From Paenarthrobacter sp. GOM3 (GTDB lineage: Bacteria > Actinomycetota > Actinomycetes > Actinomycetales > Micrococcaceae), in NCBI RefSeq assembly GCF_018215265.2, contig NZ_CP136562.1, positions 1,674,001 through 1,738,000 of the forward strand: DNA of 64,000 nt, written 5' to 3'. The notes under the pieces are model-generated. The model did no database searches. It was not told where the DNA came from and worked only from the letters and a program-made list of their open reading frames with translations. This document shows, piece by piece, positions 36,341-44,341 of this stretch. Every line of letters begins with the position of its first letter. Position 1 is the first letter of the stretch. A program made the position numbers and the translations under genes.

Positions 36341-37252
36341 ATGAACGAAACCGGGCGCCCGCAAGACTTTTCGATGACCAACCCCCGAGCTGATCGGGTG
36401 AGGGATGTCGCCAAGCTTGCCGGGCGCCCGGCGCGTTTAAAGCGCGGACGCTTCCTGGCCGAGGGGCCACAGGCCGTACGCGAGGCGTTGAGCCTGCACC
36501 GTGAGCGGACAGCGGCAGGCGGCGACGCCGTCGTGCATGAAGTTTTCGCTAGCGAAGCGTGCCTGGAGCGGCTTCCCGAACTCGCCGACCTCGCGCAGGG
36601 CACGCAGCTCAGGCTCGCCAGCGACGAGGTCCTGGCCGCGATGGCGGACACCGTCAACCCGCAGGGGATTGCGGCGGTCTGCAGTTTTGTCGACGTTAGC
36701 CTGGAGTCAGTACTCGACGCCGGTCCCCGCCTTATTGCCGTGATGTGCCAGGTGCGGGACCCCGGTAACGCCGGAACGGTGCTGCGAGCCGCTGATGCCG
36801 CAGGCGCCGATGCTGTGGTTCTGACGGGATCGAGTGTGGACATCTACAATCCCAAAGCAGTCCGGTCCACCGCTGGTTCCTTATTCCACCTGCCCGTGGT
36901 CCTGGGTGTGGACGTTGACGAACTGGTAGCCCGTTGCCGGGAGCTGGGCATTGGTGTCCTGGCCGCCGACGGGTATGGAACCGTCAATTTGGACAAGCTC
37001 CAGGACGAAAACGCGGCGCGCAGGCTCGGCAACGAGTCGGTGGCCTCCGAATACGCCCTTGAGGAGCCCACAGCGTGGTTGTTCGGCAACGAGGCCCAAG
37101 GCTTGTCCGATGCGGAACTGGCCCTTGCTGACCACCGCGTGGCTGTGCCTGTTTACGGGGCCGCAGAGAGCCTCAACCTCGGCACGGCGGCCACGGTCTG
37201 CCTGTACGCCAGTGCACGCTCCCAGCAGGGCGTCCGAGTGGGGAATGCGTAA
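36341..37252 (+). CDS. SpoU/TrmH-family RNA 2'-O-methyltransferase
   Basis: This 303-aa protein has a substrate-binding N domain (LAGRPARLKRGRFLAEGPQAVREAL) and a C-terminal SPOUT knot. SPOUT motifs are QVRDPGNAGTVLRAADAAGADAVV, LFGNEAQGLSD and VPVYGAAESLNLGTAATVCLY. Such enzymes methylate a ribose in rRNA or tRNA; the target is not known. Its place directly after rplT is conserved in actinobacteria. ATG 36341 has a well-placed -10 hexamer; ATG 36374 is an alternative start. Confidence 0.92.
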   Translation: MNETGRPQDFSMTNPRADRVRDVAKLAGRPARLKRGRFLAEGPQAVREALSLHRERTAAGGDAVVHEVFASEACLERLPELADLAQGTQLRLASDEVLAAMADTVNPQGIAAVCSFVDVSLESVLDAGPRLIAVMCQVRDPGNAGTVLRAADAAGADAVVLTGSSVDIYNPKAVRSTAGSLFHLPVVLGVDVDELVARCRELGIGVLAADGYGTVNLDKLQDENAARRLGNESVASEYALEEPTAWLFGNEAQGLSDAELALADHRVAVPVYGAAESLNLGTAATVCLYASARSQQGVRVGNA

Positions 37253-37352
37253 ACAACGCGTGGCCGGGTACGGTATTGCTTGCAAGGGCAGGCGATGACG
37301 ACTCTTCTTGACCCATTCCAAACTTTCCCCAACCCGAAGAGGTGAAGCTTTC

Positions 37353-38279
37353 GTGGCTGCAGGTGGCGGTACCAAAGCGATCGTGGCGGCTCTCGCAGCC
37401 AATCTGACCATCGCTGTATTGAAGTTCATTGCGTTCTTCCTGACGGCGTCATCGTCAATGCTCGCAGAGGCCATTCACTCCGTTGCCGACTCCGGCAACC
37501 AGCTCCTGCTCCTGGTGGGCGGCAAGCGTGCAAAACGGGCGGCCAGCCCGGAACACCCGTTCGGCTACGGCCGTGAGCGGTACATCTACGCGTTCATCGT
37601 GTCGATCGTCCTCTTCAGTGTCGGTGGCCTGTTCGCCCTGTACGAAGCCTTTGAGAAGTTCCAGCACCCGCACGGCATCGAAGGCGACTTCTGGTGGGTT
37701 CCGTTGGCTGTCCTCGTTGGTGCCATCATCGCCGAGGGGTTCTCCTTCCGGACCGCAATCATCGAGTCAAACCACATCCGCGGTAAGCAGACCTGGGTCA
37801 AGTTCGTCCGCAATGCCAAGCAGCCCGAGCTGCCGGTGATCCTCCTGGAGGACTTTGGTGCGTTGCTGGGCTTGGTGTTCGCCCTGTTTGGCGTGAGCAT
37901 GACCTTGGTCACCGGCGACGGTATCTGGGATGCCTTCGGCACCGCGATGATCGGTTTGCTGCTGGTAGCCATCGCCATTGTGCTGGCAATGGAAACCAAG
38001 TCCCTGTTGCTGGGGGAGTCAGCAACCAAGGAGGACGTGCAGCGGATCACCGAAGCCCTGGAGGCCGACGGAACCCACATCATCCACCTCAAGACGATGC
38101 ACCTGGGCCCGGAGGAACTGCTGGTAGCCGCCAAGATTTCCATGGGTGCCTCAGAGACCGGCCAGGAGATCGCGAAGGGGATCGACGACGCCGAGCAGCG
38201 GATCCGCGCGGCCGTTCCGATCGCTCGGGTCATCTACCTCGAACCGGACATCGAGCGGGTTCAGGCGCAGCAGGCCTAG
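37353..38279 (+). CDS. Cation diffusion facilitator metal transporter
   Basis: This 308-aa protein has five to six membrane segments and the CDF signature in which His and Asp face the metal path (SSSMLAEAIHSVADSGNQ and the HPFGYGRERY loop). A cytoplasmic C-terminal domain follows (VQRITEALEADGTHIIHLKTMHLGPEELLVAAKISM). CDF proteins export Zn2+, Mn2+ or similar ions by proton exchange. GTG 37353 is chosen because AGAGG lies ten bases upstream and homologues begin there; TTG 37308 would add 15 residues without a ribosome-binding site. Confidence 0.9.
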   Translation: MAAGGGTKAIVAALAANLTIAVLKFIAFFLTASSSMLAEAIHSVADSGNQLLLLVGGKRAKRAASPEHPFGYGRERYIYAFIVSIVLFSVGGLFALYEAFEKFQHPHGIEGDFWWVPLAVLVGAIIAEGFSFRTAIIESNHIRGKQTWVKFVRNAKQPELPVILLEDFGALLGLVFALFGVSMTLVTGDGIWDAFGTAMIGLLLVAIAIVLAMETKSLLLGESATKEDVQRITEALEADGTHIIHLKTMHLGPEELLVAAKISMGASETGQEIAKGIDDAEQRIRAAVPIARVIYLEPDIERVQAQQA

Positions 38280-38286
38280 GGCTTAT

Positions 38287-38324
38287 ACGACGAATGGCTC
38301 CGCACCGGCGGAGCCATTCGTCGT
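38287..38324. terminator. Bidirectional hairpin terminator between CDF and MFS genes
   Basis: Perfect 16-base arms (38287-38302 and 38309-38324) enclose a six-base loop. Short T- and A-containing flanks are present on both sides. The genes converge here. Confidence 0.88.
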
Positions 38325-38375
38325 TTAAGGACCTTCGTTAGCTGGCTGGGCGCTGTACGCGCTGGCCAGCGGCTA

Positions 38376-39584
38376 TCAGCTTGCCAGCGGCTTCTTCCGT
38401 TCCAGCAGGCCGCTCACCACGGCAACGCCGAGGCCGAGGATGGCCAGGACCGCGCCCACGAGTGCCGGAGCGACGTAGCCCCAACCCCAGGCGATGACGG
38501 TGCCGCCGAGGAAGGCACCCAGTGCGTTGGCGATGTTCAGGGCAGCGTGGTTCAAGGAAGAGGCCAGGGACGCGGCACCGGGAGCGGCGTCCAGGAGCCG
38601 TGTCTGCAGGGCGGGGGTGAGCATGGATCCCACGCCGCCAACGACGAATGCCATGATGAAGGCCGCCCACGCCCAGTGCGCGGCGACGGCGTAAACCACC
38701 AGGGCTACGGCGATTCCCGGCATGACCCAGTAAATGGTCCCCATGACGGACTTGTCCGCGATGCGTCCGCCGATGATGTTGCCTGCCACCATGCCAAGGC
38801 CATAGAGGGCCACGACGGCAGGGATAAGGCTTTCGGGGATACCTGCCACCGACGTCATCGTGTGGGCGATGTAGGTGTAGACGGCAAAGAAACCGCCGAA
38901 GCCGATGATGCCGATCAACAGCGCAAGCCACACCTGGAGGCGTTTGAGGGCTCCCAGCTCACGCCGGATGCTCGCGTCCGGGTGGGCCGCTTCGAACGGG
39001 ACGAACTTCCACACCATGGCAACGGTAAGGAGCCCTATGGCGCCGACAATGATGAACAGCAGCCGCCAACCGAAGGTTTGACCCACCCAGGTGGCGAGCG
39101 GCACGCCGATGACGTTCGACACCGTAAGGCCGGCCATCACCATGGAAATCGCCCAACCGCGTTTGGTGGGAGCCACCAGGCCCGCCGCGATGACAGCTGC
39201 CACTCCGAAGAAGGCGCCGTGGGGGAGGCCCGAAGCGAAGCGGGAGAGCAGCATGAAACCGTAATCGGGAGCGATGAACGATGTCAGGTTTGCCACGGAC
39301 AGGAAAAGCATGAGGCCCAAGGCAAGGTGCTTCTTGGGAAGTTTCGCGCCGAAGGCCGCGAAAATGGGCGCACCGATGACGACGCCCAACGCGTAGGCGG
39401 AGATGAGGCTGCCCGCTTGCGGAGTGCTGATGCCCAGCCCTTCCTCGATTTCCTTCAGGAGGCCCATCATGGCGAACTCGGTGGTACCGATGGCGAACCC
39501 GCCCATGGCCAGGGCCAGGATGGCCATGCCGAGGTGGCGTTTGCTTGCTTTCGCTGTGGCGGACGGGGACACGGTGGTAGTCAT
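38376..39584 (-). CDS. MFS transporter, DHA1-type drug or sugar efflux
   Basis: This 402-aa protein has twelve membrane segments and the DHA1 openings MAILALAMGGFAIGTTEFAMMGLLKEI and SAYALGVVIGAPIFAAFGAKLPKK. It is close in style to AraJ/YdhP efflux proteins that export sugars, drugs or metabolites. ATG 39584 (MTTTVSPS) is preferred over the open frame to 39644 because the latter lacks a ribosome-binding site. It is a single-gene unit on the minus strand, divergent from the Nudix gene. Confidence 0.9.
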   Translation of the reverse strand: MTTTVSPSATAKASKRHLGMAILALAMGGFAIGTTEFAMMGLLKEIEEGLGISTPQAGSLISAYALGVVIGAPIFAAFGAKLPKKHLALGLMLFLSVANLTSFIAPDYGFMLLSRFASGLPHGAFFGVAAVIAAGLVAPTKRGWAISMVMAGLTVSNVIGVPLATWVGQTFGWRLLFIIVGAIGLLTVAMVWKFVPFEAAHPDASIRRELGALKRLQVWLALLIGIIGFGGFFAVYTYIAHTMTSVAGIPESLIPAVVALYGLGMVAGNIIGGRIADKSVMGTIYWVMPGIAVALVVYAVAAHWAWAAFIMAFVVGGVGSMLTPALQTRLLDAAPGAASLASSLNHAALNIANALGAFLGGTVIAWGWGYVAPALVGAVLAILGLGVAVVSGLLERKKPLAS

Positions 39585-39706
39585 ATGCCTGCTTCTTGAG
39601 GGGCGCCTGATCGGCCGGGAAACGCGGAGAAAATCCGATAACAAGTTTAGTCGTGCTCGGGCGACTTGGCGTCAGCATGTGACGACTCCCATGGACGCTA
39701 CGGCCA

Positions 39707-39712
39707 TAGACT
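39707..39712 (+). promoter_or_regulatory. -10 hexamer of the Nudix gene
   Basis: TAGACT ends six bases before GTG 39719, with no ribosome-binding site. Confidence 0.45.
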
Positions 39713-39718
39713 GTTCCG

Positions 39719-40153
39719 GTGACTGGACTCATAAACGTCGTTGGCGCCGCCGTCGTCGACTCCCTGGAAGCCCCCACCCGTCTTCTCGCCGCACGCCGAA
39801 CCGCTCCTCCCCAGTTCGCAGGGATGTGGGAGTTCCCCGGCGGCAAAGTGGAAGTGGGAGAGACGGCAGAGGCCGCACTGCACCGGGAACTCGCTGAAGA
39901 GCTCGGTGTTGAGGTTCGTTTGGGCCAGGAGCTTGAATCCGGAAACAGCGCCGGGTGGACCCTCAACGAGCGTGCGGTCATGCGGGTTTGGTTCGCGGAG
40001 CTGACCGCGGGGGAGCCTCGCCCGCTGGAAGATCACGACGAGCTGCGGTGGGTGTCCTTGGATGGCTTTGACGACGTTCTGGGACTTCCCTGGATTCCCG
40101 CGGACCTGCCAATTGTCCAGGCACTGCTTGATCGGGTCTCCGCCGCAGCGTAG
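39719..40153 (+). CDS. MutT-like Nudix hydrolase
   Basis: This 144-aa protein has a complete Nudix box at about residues 41-64 (GKVEVGETAEAALHRELAEE plus LGV), preceded by the MWEFPGG sequence typical of MutT. It probably hydrolyses oxidised nucleoside triphosphates such as 8-oxo-dGTP, or related pyrophosphates. The GTG start is placed by the -10 hexamer. It converges with the radical-SAM gene, whose stop is 47 bases away. No strong terminator is evident between them. Confidence 0.9.
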   Translation: MTGLINVVGAAVVDSLEAPTRLLAARRTAPPQFAGMWEFPGGKVEVGETAEAALHRELAEELGVEVRLGQELESGNSAGWTLNERAVMRVWFAELTAGEPRPLEDHDELRWVSLDGFDDVLGLPWIPADLPIVQALLDRVSAAA

Positions 40154-40199
40154 GAGATCTGCGCCGCGGCCCCTTCAGCAGCGCCACCAGCGGGCCTTC

Positions 40200-41294
40200 T
40201 CAGAAAAGCGGCTCTTGTCCTGGCAACGGCGAGGCAGCGTTGGCCTCGGAAGGAGTTGCCGAATCGTCGGCGGGGCGGGCATTCCGGTGGCTGAATCCCG
40301 AGCTTCCACTGAAGCCGTGCTTGGCCTTGAAGAAATTGATCCTGCCTGCAAGCCAGCTGCGGTATTCCTTCGAAGCGTAGGAACCCTGGCCGTACAGGCG
40401 GCGGTATTTACCCACCAATTCGGGATGCTGCGCGGCCAGCCAGTTCATGTACCATTCCCGCGTCCCCGGTTTGAGGTAAAGGGCTCCGGCTGTGACTCCC
40501 GTGGCACCCGCCTTGGCAAGTTCGGTGAACAGGGCATCGAGGGCAGCATCGGAATCCGTCAGCCAGGGCAGGATGGGCATCGCCATGACCCCGCATCCCA
40601 GGCCGGCGTCGCGGAGGCGTGCTATGAGTTTCAGCCGCGCACGGGGGGAGGGTGTCCCGGGTTCAATGAGCTCTGCAAGGTCTTCGTTGGTCATGGCAAG
40701 GGAGATGCCGAGGTCCACGGGAACCTGGGTTGCCGCATGCTTGAGCAAGGGGATGTCCCGGGCCAGCAGTGTGCCTTTGGTCAGGATCGAGAAAGGTGTT
40801 CCGGAATCCGCCAATGCCCTGATGATCCCCGGCATGAGCGCATAACGGCCTTCGGCCCTTTGATAGGGGTCCGTGTTGGTGCCGAGGGCAACTTGGTGTC
40901 GTTGCCAGGAAGGCTTGGCCAGCTCCTTGCGGAGGACCTCCGCGGCGTTGATCTTGACCACCACCTGCGAATCGAAGTCCCGGCCGGCGTCGAATTCCAA
41001 GTAGGTGTGGCTCTTGCGGGCAAAGCAGTAGACGCAGGCGTGGCTGCAGCCGCGGTAGGGATTCACCGTCCACTCGAAGGGCATGGCCGAACCGGAAGGC
41101 ACCTTGTTGAGCACTGACTTTGCGGTGACCTCATGGAAGGTGACTCCGGAGAATTCGGGTGTCGAGACGGAACGCACAAGCCCGGCAAGCGGCAGCAGCG
41201 CCTCCATGGCCGGGGCAGGGCCGGGAAGCGTGTTGCCGGTGTTATCGGACGCCAACCCACGTGCCGGTGAAAGTGCTTGTGCGTCCCATCTCAT
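40200..41294 (-). CDS. Rv2578c-family radical SAM protein, SOS-type promoter
   Basis: This 364-aa protein has the radical-SAM cluster motif YRGCSHACVYCFARKSH, GTNTDPYQRAEG and SILTKGTLLARDIPLL. It belongs to the Rv2578c group related in motif to SplB-like repair enzymes; its reaction is unknown. ATG 41294 sits at the predicted RNA start of a promoter with a near-perfect LexA box, so damage induction is likely. M. tuberculosis Rv2578c is also reported as LexA-controlled. An open frame to 41354 would run through the promoter and is not used. The C-terminal 50 residues are Ser/Pro-rich. Confidence 0.88.
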   Translation of the reverse strand: MRWDAQALSPARGLASDNTGNTLPGPAPAMEALLPLAGLVRSVSTPEFSGVTFHEVTAKSVLNKVPSGSAMPFEWTVNPYRGCSHACVYCFARKSHTYLEFDAGRDFDSQVVVKINAAEVLRKELAKPSWQRHQVALGTNTDPYQRAEGRYALMPGIIRALADSGTPFSILTKGTLLARDIPLLKHAATQVPVDLGISLAMTNEDLAELIEPGTPSPRARLKLIARLRDAGLGCGVMAMPILPWLTDSDAALDALFTELAKAGATGVTAGALYLKPGTREWYMNWLAAQHPELVGKYRRLYGQGSYASKEYRSWLAGRINFFKAKHGFSGSSGFSHRNARPADDSATPSEANAASPLPGQEPLF

Positions 41295-41301
41295 GATCTC
41301 T

Positions 41302-41330
41302 ATTCGAAGGTATGTTCGAATAAATGTCAA
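41302..41330 (-). promoter_or_regulatory. SOS promoter of the radical SAM gene with LexA box
   Basis: On the minus strand a perfect TTGACA (41325-41330), a 17-base spacer and TCGAAT (41302-41307) end seven bases before ATG 41294. The LexA box TCGAACATACCTTCGA (41304-41319, minus strand) has one change from consensus and covers the spacer and -10. Confidence 0.82.
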
Positions 41331-41371
41331 GGCTTCGATGGCAGGACCGGACACGCGGGCATGGACGTTGC

Positions 41372-41377
41372 TAGGGT
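41372..41377 (+). promoter_or_regulatory. -10 hexamer of pcp, probably leaderless
   Basis: TAGGGT ends six bases before ATG 41384, with no ribosome-binding site. Confidence 0.5.
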
Positions 41378-41383
41378 TGGCCC

Positions 41384-42025
41384 ATGATTCTCCTGACTGG
41401 CTTCGAACCCTTTGGCGGAGACACGGTCAATCCGTCGTGGCTGGCCGTGCAGCGTGCGACGGAGATACTCCAGAACGACGGCTACGTAGTGGAAGCCGTC
41501 GAGCTCCCTTGCATCTTTGGCGAGTCGACAGCATCCCTCAACGCGGCCTTGGATCGCATCCGCCCTGATGTGGTGGTTTGCGTGGGCCTTGCCGGTGGGC
41601 GTGGGCGCGTCTCGTTGGAACGGGTGGCTATCAATTGCGAAGACGCCAGGATCCCGGACAACGCCGGCCAGCGCCCCATCGACCAGGAAGTCGTCCACGG
41701 CGGGCCCGCGGCCTACTTCTCCAGCCTGCCGATCAAAGCAGCACTCAGGAACCTTCAGATCGCAGGCATCAAAGGCGAAGTTTCACAATCGGCCGGCACC
41801 TACGTCTGCAACCACGTCTTCTACGCGCTCATGCATGCGCTGGCGTCCAGGCCCGGCGTCCGCGGAGGGTTCATCCACGTCCCCTACCTTCCGGAGCAAC
41901 TGCCGCCAGCCACTGCCACCCCGTCAATGCCCCTGGAAACGATGGCCGAAGGTGTTGCCTTGGTTGTTCGCACGGCGTTGGAAACGACGGCGGACATACG
42001 GCTGCCAGCAGGAGCCATCCACTAA
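41384..42025 (+). CDS. pcp: Pyroglutamyl-peptidase I
   Basis: This 213-aa cysteine peptidase of family C15 removes N-terminal pyroglutamate from peptides. The catalytic triad is visible: Glu79 in GRVSLERVAIN, Cys142 in AGTYVCNHVFYALMH and His165 in GGFIHVPYLPEQ. The opening ILLTGFEPFGGDTVNPSW is the family signature. The length is standard. Its stop overlaps the stop of the convergent SIMPL gene by four bases. Confidence 0.95.
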   Translation: MILLTGFEPFGGDTVNPSWLAVQRATEILQNDGYVVEAVELPCIFGESTASLNAALDRIRPDVVVCVGLAGGRGRVSLERVAINCEDARIPDNAGQRPIDQEVVHGGPAAYFSSLPIKAALRNLQIAGIKGEVSQSAGTYVCNHVFYALMHALASRPGVRGGFIHVPYLPEQLPPATATPSMPLETMAEGVALVVRTALETTADIRLPAGAIH

Positions 42026-42651
42026 AGAAGTTCCCACTCCACCGTGACAGAGGCAGGAACGGACGATTCCCCGGCCTCCACCGGAAGCGCTTCCGTGGCA
42101 AAGGACGCTCGGACCATTCCGCCGACGGGAATGGGGGTGCCGGGAACTGGTTGCTGGGCAATGGATCGAACAGCTCCGAGCCCGGCGCCTGCCAGGGTGG
42201 CGTAGTGCTCCGCCCGGGCCAGGGCGTCCTGCCAGGCAGCCTCCTGAGCCCGGGCAGTGATGGGCGCCGTGTCCACGAAGCCCTGCTCGATGCCGTTGAT
42301 TCTGATGTCGTCACCACCGGCCGCAACCGCGGCAGCGATGGCAGCCGGGGCATCTGCCTGGGAGCGGATGCCCACATGGAGGGTGGTGGAAGCGACGTAG
42401 GCGGTCACCTTCTGGCCGTGCCCCTCCACCCATGCGATGTCGGCACGGAGGTTCAGGCCACTCGTTCGCAAGTCAACGCCTGCGACGCCGGCTTCCCGCA
42501 GAGCCGAAGCGACAGCGGCGGCCGCTTTCCCGGCGTCGTCGTATGCTTTTCCCGCAGTCTCGCGGCGGGTCTCCACACCGAGAGTCAGCGTGACCAGGTC
42601 GGGGGCAGCCTTGGCGCTGCCGTTGCCGGTGACGGTGATGGTTCGCTTCAT
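42022..42651 (-). CDS. SIMPL (DUF541) domain protein
   Basis: This 209-aa protein begins KRTITVTGNGSAKAAPDLVTLTLGV and continues with alternating strands and helices, typical of the SIMPL/DUF541 fold. It lacks an evident signal peptide or membrane anchor, unlike the periplasmic homologues. No enzymatic role is known. Its ATG is two bases after the stop of the upstream minus-strand gene, so the two are cotranscribed. Confidence 0.85.
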   Translation of the reverse strand: MKRTITVTGNGSAKAAPDLVTLTLGVETRRETAGKAYDDAGKAAAAVASALREAGVAGVDLRTSGLNLRADIAWVEGHGQKVTAYVASTTLHVGIRSQADAPAAIAAAVAAGGDDIRINGIEQGFVDTAPITARAQEAAWQDALARAEHYATLAGAGLGAVRSIAQQPVPGTPIPVGGMVRASFATEALPVEAGESSVPASVTVEWELL

Positions 42652-42653
42652 GT

Positions 42654-43100
42654 CTAAGCCTCGATCCGTTGGTCGGCTGGTCCGCCGTGCCGACGATTGT
42701 GGTTGTCAACGTAGCCACCGGCGACGAGGCCGGCCTGGCGTTCAAAGAAATTCCTCGACGCCGGGTCCCCGCTGCGCAGCAGCGACCACCCGGCGGCGAC
42801 GCCGTAGAAGGCGAAGAAGGGCAGTCCAAGGCAATACGCGTACTGGGTGCTGTGCCGCTCCTCGTGTCCCAGGAGGGTGGCGTCACTGCCCGCCATACCT
42901 TGGGGCGCCCGGTAAAGAATCACATTTCCCAGGGTGAACGCTCCCGCGTAGGGCAGTTTCCAGTGATACCCGGCCGCTATGACGAGGCCGCGTGGCCCTC
43001 GCGAGAGGGTGGAGCGTGACGCTACTGCCACCGCAAGTCCCAGCGGCGTGGACAGGTTGATGACGTTTGCCATCTGCCTCAGGCGCTGCGCGGGAGTCAT
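42654..43100 (-). CDS. Unknown protein with an HEERH motif and hydrophobic segments
   Basis: I do not recognise a characterised family for this 148-aa protein. It has a hydrophobic stretch near residues 15-35 and a GHEERHSTQYAYCLGLPFFAFYG region near 80-100. The HEERH sequence resembles zinc-binding HExxH peptidase cores, but the length is small and the rest of a peptidase is not seen. The ATG is six bases after TAGCAT on the minus strand. The SIMPL gene follows in the same transcript. Confidence 0.65.
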   Translation of the reverse strand: MTPAQRLRQMANVINLSTPLGLAVAVASRSTLSRGPRGLVIAAGYHWKLPYAGAFTLGNVILYRAPQGMAGSDATLLGHEERHSTQYAYCLGLPFFAFYGVAAGWSLLRSGDPASRNFFERQAGLVAGGYVDNHNRRHGGPADQRIEA

Positions 43101-43106
43101 GAAGCC

Positions 43107-43112
43107 ATGCTA
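43107..43112 (-). promoter_or_regulatory. -10 hexamer of the HEERH/SIMPL unit
   Basis: TAGCAT on the minus strand ends six bases before ATG 43100, with no ribosome-binding site. Confidence 0.45.
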
Positions 43113-43176
43113 GACCCGTCGGCCATGCGGAGGTCGGTCGTAACCCAGGCGTTAAATCAGGTCCGTGACGTTCAAC

Positions 43177-43182
43177 TAGACT
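43177..43182 (+). promoter_or_regulatory. Candidate -10 hexamer of pheST
   Basis: TAGACT predicts RNA from about 43189, some 90 bases before pheS. It is eight bases before GTG 43191, which opens a 25-codon frame. Confidence 0.4.
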
Positions 43183-43185
43183 GAA

Positions 43186-43229
43186 GGGTAGTGCCTGCCG
43201 TCCGCGGCGAGCACTGCCCTTTTCGTTTT
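43186..43229 (+). terminator. Terminator-like hairpin in the pheS leader
   Basis: GGGTAGTGC (43186-43194) pairs with GCACTGCCC (43211-43219), with an inner GCCG/CGGC pair. TTTTCGTTTT follows. A second hairpin GGCCGGC-ATT-GCCGGCC (43233-43249) comes directly after. Together they look like an attenuator between the promoter and pheS. Confidence 0.6.
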
Positions 43230-43268
43230 CCAGGCCGGCATTGCCGGCCGCTCCCTACTCGTAGCTAA
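43191..43268 (+). CDS. Candidate pheST leader peptide
   Basis: GTG 43191 opens 25 codons ending in TAA 43266-43268, nine bases before pheS. The peptide contains CPFRFPG, with two TTT Phe codons formed by the terminator T-run. TTT is rare in such GC-rich genes. The start is not supported by a ribosome-binding site. A role in phenylalanine sensing is only a hypothesis. Confidence 0.3.
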   Translation: MPAVRGEHCPFRFPGRHCRPLPTRS

Positions 43269-43277
43269 GAACAGTAG

Positions 43278-44339
43278 ATGACTGACACTTTGCCAGGCGC
43301 TGCCAGCCCGAATCCGCTGGATGAAGCCGCCATCACCGCCGCCGTCGAGGACGCGCTCGCTGCCATCGCAGCAGCTTCCTCCCTCGAAGAACTCAAGGCT
43401 GTCCGCCTCGCCCACACCGGCGAGAAGTCGCCGCTGAGCCTCGCCAACCGCGAAATCGGCGGCCTGGCCAAGGAGCACAAGGCTGCTGCGGGCAAGCTCA
43501 TGGGTTCCTCCCGCGGACGGGTCAACCAGGCGCTCGCAGCCCGTACCGAGGTGCTGGAAGCAGAGAACGACGCCCGCATCCTCGTCGAGGAAACCGTGGA
43601 TGTCACTGCCGCGCCGCGTCGTCGCCGTGCCGGTGCCCGCCACCCCCTGTCCACCCTGCAGGACCGCGTCTCGGACATCTTCGTGGGCATGGGCTGGGAA
43701 ATTGCCGAAGGCCCCGAGGTGGAGTCGGAGTGGTTCAACTTCGATGCCCTGAACTTCAAGCCGGACCACCCGGCCCGCGAAATGCAGGACACCTTCTTCG
43801 TGGAACCCCCCGAGGCGCACCTGCTCATGCGTACCCACACCTCGCCGGTGCAGGTCCGTTCCATGCTGGAACGCGAAGTGCCCATCTACGTGCTGTGCCC
43901 CGGCAAGGTGTTCCGTACCGATGAACTCGATGCCACGCACACCCCTGTCTTCCACCAGTTCGAGGGCCTGGCGATTGACAGGAACCTCAGCATGGCGGAC
44001 CTTCGCGGCACTTTGGAGCACTTCGCCCGGCAGATGTTCGGCGACGAAGCCTCCATCCGCCTGCGCCCCAACTACTTCCCGTTCACGGAGCCGTCAGCGG
44101 AGCTGGACATTTGGCACCCGGGAGCCAAGGGCGGTCCGCGTTGGATCGAGTGGGGCGGCTGCGGCATGGTCAACCCCAACGTCCTCCGGGCAGCCGGCAT
44201 CGATCCGGACGTCTATTCAGGTTTCGCCTTCGGCATGGGCATCGAGCGGACCCTCATGTTCCGTAATGAGGTCGGCGACATGCGCGACATGATCGAAGGC
44301 GATGTACGTTTCAGCGAGCACTTCGGGATGGAGATCTAA
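43278..44339 (+). CDS. pheS: Phenylalanine--tRNA ligase alpha subunit
   Basis: PheS is the catalytic class II subunit that charges tRNA-Phe. The N-terminal coiled region is followed by motif 1, motif 2 (VLCPGKVFRTDELDATHTPVFHQFEG) and motif 3 (GFAFGMGIERTLMFRNEVGDMRDM). The length of 353 aa is normal. pheT begins two bases after its stop. A terminator-like leader lies upstream. Confidence 0.98.
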   Translation: MTDTLPGAASPNPLDEAAITAAVEDALAAIAAASSLEELKAVRLAHTGEKSPLSLANREIGGLAKEHKAAAGKLMGSSRGRVNQALAARTEVLEAENDARILVEETVDVTAAPRRRRAGARHPLSTLQDRVSDIFVGMGWEIAEGPEVESEWFNFDALNFKPDHPAREMQDTFFVEPPEAHLLMRTHTSPVQVRSMLEREVPIYVLCPGKVFRTDELDATHTPVFHQFEGLAIDRNLSMADLRGTLEHFARQMFGDEASIRLRPNYFPFTEPSAELDIWHPGAKGGPRWIEWGGCGMVNPNVLRAAGIDPDVYSGFAFGMGIERTLMFRNEVGDMRDMIEGDVRFSEHFGMEI

Positions 44340-44341
44340 CA

